Source: an uncultured Methanomassiliicoccus sp.
Lineage (GTDB): Archaea > Thermoplasmatota > Thermoplasmata > Methanomassiliicoccales > Methanomassiliicoccaceae
Direction: 5' to 3'
Assembly: GCA_905203995.1 (NCBI GenBank)
Contig: CAJKXZ010000004.1
Span: 1-64,000 of the forward strand
DNA length: 64,000 nucleotides
Each line of letters begins with the position of its first letter. Position 1 is the stretch's first letter. A program made the translations under genes and the position numbers. Shown here in pieces: positions 27,977 through 35,441 of the stretch. The notes under the pieces are model-generated. The model was given only the letters and a program-made list of their open reading frames with translations, ran no database searches and was not told the DNA's origin.

Positions 27977-29223
27977 CGGCGGAAGAACCCTCAGCAGGGG
28001 AAGCTACGCCCGAAACCTATCTGCTCTACTGCTACAGCTGCGGTCATGCCTGGTCCTCCCGCGGAGAAAAACTGCCGAAACGTTGTCCCCGTTGCCGTTC
28101 CTCGCGCTGGGACCAGCCGGTTAAAAAAGAAACCGAATGCAAATTCTGCGGTCATCATTGGCGTTTAACTTCGATCAATGAGAAATGCCCTGCCTGCGGA
28201 CAGCTGCAGATCATCGGCACCAAAGAACGATCACTGTACTGCAATCAGTGTGATCATGTATGGATTCAGCGGCGGGCACAGCTGCCGAAGAAATGCCCTC
28301 TGTGCCGTTCTGCTGACTGGAATAAGCCGAAAGCTCACCGGCTAGTCTGCAGCCGCTGCGGTCATGTCTGGAAGAATCAGTCGGAAAATCCTCAAAGATG
28401 TCCTAACTGCCAGTCGACACTGTGGAATGTTCCGCGGCCAACGCTGCAATGCCGGCGCTGCGGGCATAAGTGGACGCTAAAGGGCCGCCGCCGGATGGAA
28501 GATGTTAAAATCTGTCCCAAATGTAAATCGGCAAAATGGAATGAAGCGCCGAAAGTCTTTGTCTGCAGCATCTGCGGGAAAACACAGCTCCTCAAAGCCA
28601 ATCAAAAACTGATGGCCTGTCCGCACTGCAATTCACACCAGCATGTCTATGAGTTGAATTGTCCTTTCTGCGGCTACGTCTGGAATGTTGAACTAATGAA
28701 TAGCTCGCAGTGTCCTCTCTGCAAAACAGTAGTCACTGATGAAGTGAGTGCCGGTTCACAGACTTTGGATATCTGGACGGAAGGCAACAGAGTTCTGCGT
28801 TACACTTCTAGCAATGGTTTTGGTTTTATTTATCTCTGGGAAGGATTGGATCCGGTCACAACCATTTATTTCCATGAAGCCTGTCGGCAGCTGGCAATCA
28901 ATGCCGAAAAGTTCATTGAAGCGATTAACACCAATACCTTGAATGAAACGTTTAAGAAGCTTGCTAACTCGCTTTATGAACATCGTGATGATTACAAGCA
29001 ATACATTCCTTATTTCCAAAAACGGCTTAACTTAAGCGAGTTGGATGCAAGAATCCTCGCCATCCATTTTATCGGGATGGGGCCGGAAGCCATCGCCCTC
29101 AAATTCAAAATTCCTTACGAACAGATTCGTGATTCTTTTGAACGCATCATGGCGGCTTTTACTGATTCAGGCATCGCCGTCGACGATACGGTTTTTACTG
29201 AAAATCCATTTGATTATTATTAA
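27973..29223 (+). CDS. Zinc-ribbon-array protein with C-terminal helical/HTH-like domain
   Basis: 416 residues. Residues about 18-255 are a string of seven or so zinc ribbons of the form CxxCGHxW-x(8-12)-CPxCxSxxWN, with paired CxxC knuckles and a conserved tryptophan in each. Residues about 265-416 are mostly helical. One segment (LSELDARILAIHFIGMGPEAIALKFKIP, read in two parts) looks like a sigma-type HTH. A paralog with fewer ribbons is encoded at 29514. The ATG overlaps the importer ATPase stop by four bases. The family is not recognised. Possible roles are a nucleic-acid-binding regulator or a metal-handling factor for the system. A weak hairpin (29304-29320) lies downstream. Confidence 0.75.
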   Translation: MTAEEPSAGEATPETYLLYCYSCGHAWSSRGEKLPKRCPRCRSSRWDQPVKKETECKFCGHHWRLTSINEKCPACGQLQIIGTKERSLYCNQCDHVWIQRRAQLPKKCPLCRSADWNKPKAHRLVCSRCGHVWKNQSENPQRCPNCQSTLWNVPRPTLQCRRCGHKWTLKGRRRMEDVKICPKCKSAKWNEAPKVFVCSICGKTQLLKANQKLMACPHCNSHQHVYELNCPFCGYVWNVELMNSSQCPLCKTVVTDEVSAGSQTLDIWTEGNRVLRYTSSNGFGFIYLWEGLDPVTTIYFHEACRQLAINAEKFIEAINTNTLNETFKKLANSLYEHRDDYKQYIPYFQKRLNLSELDARILAIHFIGMGPEAIALKFKIPYEQIRDSFERIMAAFTDSGIAVDDTVFTENPFDYY

Positions 29224-29513
29224 TTGTAAGCTAGTGTTTTTACTTATTTTACAGTGTAACTTAATACGCCATATTTTTTAATTGATTGTCCATTGGCTTT
29301 TGTGAGTATTTTTGATACTCATTCCTCTTTTACTATGAAATTCCCTAAATGTGTTGTTCTTACTTACTCACATCACCATCTTTTTCCAAATAAGATACAT
29401 ATATACCTACTGTATTACTAACTTGGACTATTCGTCCAATAAACCCTTGGAAAGCTGAGATAACTCACTTTCTGGCTGAGGAAGTATAAGTAAAATAAAT
29501 CTGGTGGGAAGAG
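29224..29513 (+). promoter_or_regulatory. Intergenic promoter with TTGGAC operator ahead of the zinc-ribbon/Nif-like genes
   Basis: The region starts with a hairpin, GAGTAT (29304-29309)/ATACTC (29315-29320), that may end the upstream operon. A TATA-like ATACATATATACC lies at about 29396-29407. A perfect dyad TTGGAC-TATTC-GTCCAA spans 29423-29439, centred about 29 bp downstream of the TATA element, the same geometry as at 8676-8696. The predicted leader is about 80 nt. GGTGGGAAGAG precedes ATG 29514. Confidence 0.6.
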
Positions 29514-30233
29514 ATGAGCACAACTATCTATCCAAGTCTTCGTCATGAAACTGATGAGGCTTCAAGCAAACCATGTAGTGTGGAGCCGGATAATCACATC
29601 GTTTTAAGCTGTAAAATCTGCGCTCATCACTGGCAGCCGCGGAATGGTGAGAAGCAATTACCGCAGCGCTGTCCCCAGTGTCGCAGTACCCGCTGGAACC
29701 TCGACAACCCCATAAAAAACAAATGTTTACGCTGCGGCCATGATTGGGTAAGCAACGACAAATCACCCACCAAATGTCCTAATTGTCACTCTTCTAAATG
29801 GAACAGCAAAGCAGTACGTTGTAAATGCCGCAAGTGTGGACACAGCTGGGAAAAGAAAAAGCGCGGTACACCGAAGAAATGTCCTGCTTGCAAATCATAC
29901 TACTGGAATGTTTCTGGTGGTAGTTACGGCAGCAAAACCACTTCTCTGGTTTGCAGCAGTGATGCTAAAAAATGGATGATGACTCCTTACCGTCAGGATC
30001 TTTTCAACATTATCAATTCTGAAGAAGGAAAAGATGCAAAGGTGGCGATGATCGCCCGGCTTCTGCAAATCGAAGCTAAAGATGCGGAAGTCTATCTGCT
30101 ATATCTGCAGGGTACTGATTTAGTCGCGGTCTCCATTGCCTGTGGTCTTCCCTTTGAGATTACGATGAATGTAATTCAGGAAGTAGAATGCACTTTGTTC
30201 AATCCTATGTCGCGGATGGCAGCACGGGCATGA
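29514..30233 (+). CDS. Zinc-ribbon-array protein with C-terminal HTH-like domain (paralog)
   Basis: 239 residues. Three zinc ribbons lie at about 30-145 (CKICAHHWQ, then CPQCRSTRWN; CLRCGHDW/CPNCHSSKWN; CRKCGHSW/CPACKSYYWN). The C-terminal helical region (about 160-239, ARLLQIEAKDAEVYLLYLQG) parallels the C-terminus of the 27973 product. It shares a promoter with the DUF4443-like gene, which begins inside its stop (ATGA at 30230). Position and a conserved domain pair suggest a regulatory or accessory role for the nitrogenase-like genes downstream. The function is unknown. Confidence 0.72.
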   Translation: MSTTIYPSLRHETDEASSKPCSVEPDNHIVLSCKICAHHWQPRNGEKQLPQRCPQCRSTRWNLDNPIKNKCLRCGHDWVSNDKSPTKCPNCHSSKWNSKAVRCKCRKCGHSWEKKKRGTPKKCPACKSYYWNVSGGSYGSKTTSLVCSSDAKKWMMTPYRQDLFNIINSEEGKDAKVAMIARLLQIEAKDAEVYLLYLQGTDLVAVSIACGLPFEITMNVIQEVECTLFNPMSRMAARA

Positions 30234-30820
30234 AAATTCTTGACATTAAGAAATATGGTCCCGTGTATCGTTTTACCGATGCCAATCTCTATTGGACACT
30301 CTATTATCTTTCTAAAAACAAAACAATCGGCCGGCGCAGTCTAGCATTGCATGTAGGCATCGGCGAAGGCAGCATGCGCAATATTCTCAACATCCTCAAG
30401 GAATGGCATTTTGTTGAGACTTTCAACCGCGGCATTCGCATTTCTCAAGATGGTGCATTATTCCTCAGCACGATCCCCTTGGAAGTGGTTGATCTCAAGC
30501 TTTCCGGTTATCCTGAACTGCAGAATCAAGCACAATGCAGTGTAGTAGTTTTACAAGCATCATCCAAGATTCAAGATGGTCTCCGGCAGCGGGATGTATG
30601 TATCCGTTCGGGTGCCAATGGGGGCATCACCATTGTCATGAAAAACGATTGTCTGTTAATTCCTCCAGATCATCTCCTTGCACAAGACAATCCTGAATTC
30701 GTGGAAACAATCTCTTCTTCCTCGAAGATGAATGATGGTGATGTTTTAATCATCAGTTTTGCTGAGGAACTACACTCAGCCGCCAATGGGGCAATTATGG
30801 CCGCTTTAGATTTGATCTGA
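30230..30820 (+). CDS. DUF4443-like HTH protein
   Basis: 196 residues from ATG 30230, which overlaps the preceding TGA. An earlier in-frame ATG (30188) lies inside the upstream gene and is less likely. The N-terminus (KYGPVYRFTDANLYWTLYYL, then IGRRSLALHVGIGEGSMRN) is a winged-HTH typical of archaeal DUF4443 proteins. The C-terminal domain (about 90-196) is an alpha/beta ligand-like domain with few landmarks. It lies 52 bp upstream of the NifH-NifD fusion. It could sense a metal or product and regulate the block. The family assignment is by motif recognition only. Confidence 0.68.
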   Translation: MKILDIKKYGPVYRFTDANLYWTLYYLSKNKTIGRRSLALHVGIGEGSMRNILNILKEWHFVETFNRGIRISQDGALFLSTIPLEVVDLKLSGYPELQNQAQCSVVVLQASSKIQDGLRQRDVCIRSGANGGITIVMKNDCLLIPPDHLLAQDNPEFVETISSSSKMNDGDVLIISFAEELHSAANGAIMAALDLI

Positions 30821-30835
30821 TTTTCCAGTTATTAA

Positions 30836-30866
30836 TCTTCTTAAATAGGTTGACGTATATATCCAA
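30836..30866 (+). promoter_or_regulatory. Promoter and imperfect operator of the Nif-like genes
   Basis: TTCTTAAATAGG (30836-30848... TATA-like) lies about 28 bp before ATG 30873, so the mRNA would be nearly leaderless. TTGAC-GTATATA-TCCAA (30850-30866) matches the 17-bp frame of the TTGGA-N7-TCCAA sites, with a perfect right arm and three of five bases in the left arm. It is the weakest of the set. Confidence 0.35.
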
Positions 30867-30872
30867 GCTGAC

Positions 30873-33026
30873 ATGAAGCGTATCGCCATTTATGGGAAAG
30901 GCGGAATCGGTAAATCCACAATCTCGTCCAATCTAACGGCCGCTTTATCAGATCTGGGGGTCAAAGTGCTGCAGATCGGTTGCGATCCTAAACATGACTC
31001 TACCCGTCTGCTGACTAACGGTGCTCAGGAAGTTACGGTCTTAGATTATCTGCGGGATACCTATCCGGATGAACGAAAATTGGAGGATGTCGTTTGTCAC
31101 GGTTACAAAGGTTGTTTGTGTGTAGAAGCAGGCGGACCCGAACCGGGCATTGGCTGTGCCGGACGGGGAATCATTTCCGCCTTTGAATTGTTGCAGGATC
31201 TGGAAATCAACACAATTCCTCTGGACCTTACTATCTATGATGTCTTAGGCGACGTGGTCTGCGGCGGTTTTGCCGTTCCTTTGCGTGATGGCTATGCCGA
31301 TACAGTTTACATCGTCACCTCTGGCGAATTCATGTCAATTTATGCAGCCAACAACATTCTCAAAGGTACTGCTAACTACAACCCCGACCGGATCGGCGGC
31401 ATTATTTTCAACAGCCGCGGGGAAGAGGAAGAATATGAACGGGTGAAGCGATTCGCCGAGGCGGTTGCGATACCGATCGTGGCTTCTTTCAGCCGTTCAC
31501 GAGAATTCCTAGATGCTGAAAAATGCGGCAAAACAGTTGTGGAAGCTTATCCAGATTCTCCGTTGGTGGCTTCGTTTAAATCGTTAGCTGAAATAGTTCT
31601 GATGGGTAAGAAATACACGGCTAAGTCCCTGACTGAAGCTGAATTAGAACAGATCGTTTTAGGCCGGACTACCACTCATAGAGCAATCACCACCGAAAAG
31701 CCGCTCCCGCAGCTAAACGTTGACAGCTCACCACGCTACTATACTTCCCGGAATGTGCAGAAGAATGAAGTGCTGCATGGCTGCGCTTTTGCCGGAGCCG
31801 CTTCAACCACCCTGGCCGTCAGCGGTCTGACGACGCTTATGCACGCTCCGCGGAACTGCACCCAATTTGCTTATCAGCTGGCTACCAATGCCGTTAAACG
31901 ATCATACATTTGTGAAGGTACAGCTATTCATGGCTTTGCCCGGCCGGAAGCTATCTGCACTAATATGACAGAAGCTTCGATGATCTTCGGCGGCAATGAG
32001 GATCTGCGTAATTCTTTGAACACCGCGCTGCGGCATGGTCAAAAGAATATCGCCGTCATCACTTCCTGCCCTTCGGGGATAATCGGTGATGATGTGGAAA
32101 ATATTATTAAAGACCTGTCTGTCCAGCATCCAGAGGCAACAATTGTACCGCTAATCGAAGACGGCAATGTAAATGGTGATTTTATGCAGGGGGTCATCGA
32201 TGCCTGCATTGGACTTACCAAGGCTTTTGTAAATCGTTCTGCTGAAAAAACAGCTACCGTCAATCTCATCGGCATGAAAACCATTGCTACCAATTGCCTT
32301 AAGAATTCAGCAACTGTCGAAAATATCCTTGCCCAACTGGATATTAAAGTTAACTGCCGCTATCTGGGCAATACGGATATCGCTGATCTAAAAAATCTGA
32401 CGGCGGCTAATTTCAATCTTTTACTGAATCCCGATCGTTTTTCCATGATGCTTAAACAATTTCTGGAAGACAATTACGACCTGGTCTTTTCTAAGAATAT
32501 TGCCCGACCTGGTTTGAAAGCAACCATTCGTTGGATCAGAGAAATCGGCGAAACATTCTCTAAAACGGCAGAAGCAGAAAGGATCATCAAGGCTTTACAG
32601 GATGAATATCTTCTTCATTCTGAATTTTTAAGAAAAGAATTGGAAAATAAAACAGTCTATGTTGCCAGTATGAATCGCGATATCGACTGGATCTTAGAAA
32701 TGCTGGCTGCGGCAAAGATGAAAGTTCAGAAAGCGATTGTTATTGACCGGCCTGATTACACTATGGATTATGATGTACAGGCTGAATATCCCTTTGTGCA
32801 GGTGATTGAGAAATATGATCTGCAGGATCTTATTGATGATATCAATCAGCAGGAACCAGATATGCTCATCGCTGCTTATCCGATGGCCGTGAAAGAATCA
32901 ATCTTCCAACGGTACATTCCCTTAGTGCCGGATGTCGGCCCCTTTGGGGCGTTAGAATTGGCCGACTCCTGGCTTAGTTTTCTGAAAGCACCCACAGTAG
33001 AAGGATGGCGAAAAGATGGTAACTAA
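30873..33026 (+). CDS. NifH-NifD-like fusion protein of the nitrogenase superfamily
   Basis: 717 residues. Residues 1-262 are a complete NifH/BchL-type reductase: P-loop GKGGIGKST (8-16), switch GCDPKHDST (36-44), and both cluster cysteines, Cys95 (GIGCAGRG) and Cys130 (DVVCGGF). Residues about 290-717 are a NifD-like domain with three cluster cysteines: Cys304 (LHGCAFAG), Cys329 (APRNCTQF) and Cys399 (TSCPSGIIGDD). Where NifD has its FeMo-cofactor cysteine, by-eye alignment gives LLLNPDRF (about 516-523), with no cysteine. Fusion of the ATP-dependent reductase to its catalytic partner is unusual, because these are separate proteins in nitrogenase, DPOR, COR and CfbCD. No frameshift is needed to join the parts. 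It overlaps the NifK-like gene by 11 bp. Expected role: ATP-driven reduction of an unidentified substrate. Confidence 0.88.
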   Translation: MKRIAIYGKGGIGKSTISSNLTAALSDLGVKVLQIGCDPKHDSTRLLTNGAQEVTVLDYLRDTYPDERKLEDVVCHGYKGCLCVEAGGPEPGIGCAGRGIISAFELLQDLEINTIPLDLTIYDVLGDVVCGGFAVPLRDGYADTVYIVTSGEFMSIYAANNILKGTANYNPDRIGGIIFNSRGEEEEYERVKRFAEAVAIPIVASFSRSREFLDAEKCGKTVVEAYPDSPLVASFKSLAEIVLMGKKYTAKSLTEAELEQIVLGRTTTHRAITTEKPLPQLNVDSSPRYYTSRNVQKNEVLHGCAFAGAASTTLAVSGLTTLMHAPRNCTQFAYQLATNAVKRSYICEGTAIHGFARPEAICTNMTEASMIFGGNEDLRNSLNTALRHGQKNIAVITSCPSGIIGDDVENIIKDLSVQHPEATIVPLIEDGNVNGDFMQGVIDACIGLTKAFVNRSAEKTATVNLIGMKTIATNCLKNSATVENILAQLDIKVNCRYLGNTDIADLKNLTAANFNLLLNPDRFSMMLKQFLEDNYDLVFSKNIARPGLKATIRWIREIGETFSKTAEAERIIKALQDEYLLHSEFLRKELENKTVYVASMNRDIDWILEMLAAAKMKVQKAIVIDRPDYTMDYDVQAEYPFVQVIEKYDLQDLIDDINQQEPDMLIAAYPMAVKESIFQRYIPLVPDVGPFGALELADSWLSFLKAPTVEGWRKDGN

Positions 33027-34257
33027 TTATGACAAACCAGAGGGTTTGATGGGCGTTCTCCTGGCCTTTGAAGGCATGAATGATGCAGAAACTATTCTGA
33101 ACGGTCCGACCGGCTGCAAATTCCATCCCGCTTCCGTTGCGGAAGCTGCTAGTCAGCGGAAAGGCTCCTTCAATCCCTTAGTTTTCTCAGGCGAATTTCA
33201 TTTCTGTCAGCCGCGCATTCCTTGTACATATCTGGGCGGCTATGATTACATTGTCGGCTCCGGTGACCGTTTACAACGGCTTTTTGCTGAATTAGAAAAA
33301 ATAAAACCCAGTCTTATCGGCATTGTTAACTCACCGGGGGCTTCACTGATCGGTGAATCTTTAAACGTTACTGAAAACACGATCCCGGTGATTAAAGTTG
33401 AAACGCCCGGCTATTCGCAATCAATGGGTGAAGGCTTTCAGGAAGGGATCATTTCTATCTTGGAAAAAATTCCCCCGCAAACTGGTAAAAAACAAGCAGC
33501 GGTAAATTTAATCGGCCTTTCCATCTGGCATCTAAACTGGGAAGACAGTCTTGACGATCTTAAATATCTGCTGCGGCTGTGTGATATTGAAGTAATCGCC
33601 ACGGTCGGTGCCGGTTGGTCGCTGGCTGACCTCAAAGCATCAGGCGAAGCCGAGTTAAATGTCGTGCTGCATCGTGAATTCGGCAGCAGAATTGCGGAAT
33701 GGTATGCAGAGCACTGCGCTACGCCCTTCATCGCACCGGAGATTCCCTTAGGCTTTGATAGTCTGGAAAGGTGGATCAAAGCGATCTGCAGCAGATTAGC
33801 TAAAGATCCTACGCCGGCTTTAGAACTTATCAAATCAAAAAGAAAGAGGGTCTTCCGTGAACTGCAGTCGATGGAAGAAAGAAAAATTCTGCCTAAAGGC
33901 CGCACTTTCTCTCTGGCTGCTGACGAATCATTAGCTCTGCCGATTATAAAGTTTCTTTATGAATATCTGGGCATGGTTCCGGTCGCCGTTACTATTGAAA
34001 ATCCGACTGGTGAAACCGAAAAATATCTGCAGACCCAGCAGCTTACTGTTTCCAACAATGTCTGGCAGACAACTGCTGATCTCTTCCTTGGTGATGGCAA
34101 CACGATCTCCACCTTGCTCTTTCAGGAACTGGTAAGAAGCGGCATTGCCGTTGTGTCTCCCGGTCTCCGGCAGGTAGCAATTCAAGCTGAACCAGTCTTA
34201 GGCTTAGGCGGTACCCTGCGCTTGCTGGATGGAGTATTAAACGCTCTGGTGAGATAA
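33016..34257 (+). CDS. NifK/BchB-like partner subunit (Oxidored_nitro family)
   Basis: 413 residues. The N-terminus (LLAFEGMNDAETILNGPTGC) has the GPxGC cluster motif with Cys34. The other two canonical beta-subunit cluster cysteines are absent. The position of the NifK CxxEVIGDD cysteine reads NSPGASLIGE. Cys64 and Cys70 (FCQPRIPC) are extra cysteines of unknown role. With the three cysteines of the fusion partner this would give a 3+1 ligand set, as in DPOR, where BchB supplies one aspartate. The C-terminal half is a divergent Rossmann-type domain. It probably forms a heteromer with the 30873 product. A terminator hairpin follows the stop. Confidence 0.78.
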   Translation: MVTNYDKPEGLMGVLLAFEGMNDAETILNGPTGCKFHPASVAEAASQRKGSFNPLVFSGEFHFCQPRIPCTYLGGYDYIVGSGDRLQRLFAELEKIKPSLIGIVNSPGASLIGESLNVTENTIPVIKVETPGYSQSMGEGFQEGIISILEKIPPQTGKKQAAVNLIGLSIWHLNWEDSLDDLKYLLRLCDIEVIATVGAGWSLADLKASGEAELNVVLHREFGSRIAEWYAEHCATPFIAPEIPLGFDSLERWIKAICSRLAKDPTPALELIKSKRKRVFRELQSMEERKILPKGRTFSLAADESLALPIIKFLYEYLGMVPVAVTIENPTGETEKYLQTQQLTVSNNVWQTTADLFLGDGNTISTLLFQELVRSGIAVVSPGLRQVAIQAEPVLGLGGTLRLLDGVLNALVR

Positions 34258-34274
34258 GCACGATCCTCTTAAAA

Positions 34275-34310
34275 AATGCCTTAACAAGGTATTTACTGTT
34301 TATTCTTCAA
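34275..34310 (+). terminator. Terminator after the NifK-like gene
   Basis: AATGCCTT (34275-34282) and AAGGTATT (34286-34293) form an 8-bp stem with one G-U pair and a 3-nt loop, followed by a T-rich tract. Confidence 0.5.
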
Positions 34311-34339
34311 AAAAATAGATGCAGGGTTTAAGCCCTGCA
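34311..34339 (-). terminator. Terminator of the minus-strand membrane protein
   Basis: TGCAGGG (34320-34326) and CCCTGCA (34333-34339) form a 7-bp stem. Read on the minus strand, it is followed by ATCTATTTTTTT. Confidence 0.7.
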
Positions 34340-34346
34340 CGGTAGT

Positions 34347-34769
34347 TTAGAGTCTTGCTTGGATAGCACCAAAGATGAGTGTTATGATACCTGAGATGAT
34401 CGCCAGGTAGAAACCGACGCCATAGCTGAGGTCAGCAAACTCATCTCCTGCCCAGACATAGCTGACAATTGCCAGAATGATCGCGATGATACCAAAGACC
34501 GCTGCGGCATAGCCGATCTGCTTTCTTGAACCATTATCTGTCATACCGACAATGAAAACTATAAGTGATAGTACACCCAGAACAGCAACAATCACTGGAA
34601 TGTAGATTTGGAAGCTGCCGTCGTAATCAAGCAGATCAATTCCGGTATAGTCCACGCCACCTCCTGTGAACCAGTTGACGGCGATCGCTACGATGCCGAT
34701 TAAAGCTCCAATAATGCCTATAATACCCCAAATGTAGGGAGCATTCTTTTTCATAGATGTCGATTCCAT
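34347..34769 (-). CDS. Small four-helix membrane protein of unknown function
   Basis: 140 residues from ATG 34769, chosen because GGAGAT precedes it. An upstream GTG (34793) would lie across that site. Four hydrophobic helices are visible (about 10-32, 55-80, 88-108 and 118-138). The first loop is short and acidic (VDYTGIDLLDYDGS). There are no catalytic motifs and no recognised family. It stands alone between the nitrogenase-like operon and the small PRC-barrel-like gene. Confidence 0.65.
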   Translation of the reverse strand: MESTSMKKNAPYIWGIIGIIGALIGIVAIAVNWFTGGGVDYTGIDLLDYDGSFQIYIPVIVAVLGVLSLIVFIVGMTDNGSRKQIGYAAAVFGIIAIILAIVSYVWAGDEFADLSYGVGFYLAIISGIITLIFGAIQARL

Positions 34770-35129
34770 AATCTCAATCTCCTGTCCTCTCACATTTTGG
34801 CGTGGGCGTATAAGTGTTTCTGATATATTTTAGAAATATATTATTCAAATCATACATAAAAATGGCTTCATCAGTCTTTGGAAAAAGCAAATCATTCAGA
34901 GCCAGCAGAGTAAAATTAGCTTAGTTTTTATGATTCCTATCAGAATCAAGAAATGACCGTATTCTAGAATCTAAACGCTAGTAAAGGCCGGTGCTATATA
35001 ATAATTTTGAAAGTTTTAGTAATCAACGATTAAATTGTTAATTCTCTCTTGTAAAATCATTTTTTAGGGGTAATATGGCATATTTTACGCTTTCCGCACG
35101 GCAACGCTTAATCTACTTAATTTTAGCAT
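34770..35129. other. Divergent intergenic region with dyads
   Basis: The 360-bp gap holds the minus-strand promoter (AATAATATATTTC on the minus strand, near 34835-34850), a TGATTC (34931-34936)/GAATCA (34943-34948) dyad and a 10-bp palindrome ATTCTAGAAT (34961-34970). A TATA-like TTAATTTTAGCAT lies close to ATG 35130, so that mRNA is probably short-leadered. No small gene is evident. Confidence 0.4.
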
Positions 35130-35441
35130 ATGAAAATTATGCAAACTATTGAAGTTAGTAAAACGCTGGAGATTGGTTTTGGCAACAAACGTGAAGTGAT
35201 GACAGCTGATGCCAAGATTGTTGGTAAAGTCTACGGGGCTGAAGTTGATACGCAACGCTGGGTAGTAAGCAGCATTCTTACTGATTTCGATTCTTCAATT
35301 CTTTCAGAAGCCGATGTTAAACATCCTAAAATGAGGAAAACAAGAGTTTCTATTCCTGTTGATAAAATTGAAAAAGTTTCTGACATCATCCAGTTGTCAG
35401 TCGATCTCAACACTCTCTTGAGTGCCATTGAAGAAAATTAA
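35130..35441 (+). CDS. Small PRC-barrel-like protein
   Basis: 103 residues. The pattern DAKIVGKVYGAEVDT, then WVVSSILTDF and RVSIPVDKIEKVSDIIQLSVDL, fits small archaeal PRC-barrel proteins, beta-barrel domains known from RimM and photosynthetic reaction centre H subunits. No catalytic residues are expected. Its end overlaps the end of the convergent sugar-porter gene by four bases. The function in the cell is unknown. Confidence 0.6.
   Translation: MKIMQTIEVSKTLEIGFGNKREVMTADAKIVGKVYGAEVDTQRWVVSSILTDFDSSILSEADVKHPKMRKTRVSIPVDKIEKVSDIIQLSVDLNTLLSAIEEN

Noticed and set aside
30873..34257. A true nitrogen-fixing nitrogenase
   Set aside because: Beta-side P-cluster cysteines and the cofactor cysteine are missing, and no NifB, NifE or NifN is nearby.
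30873..34257. The CfbCD coenzyme F430 cyclase
   Set aside because: CfbC and CfbD are separate proteins, with CfbD forming homodimers and no NifK-like partner; here there is a fusion plus a second subunit. Kept only as a phylogenetic alternative.
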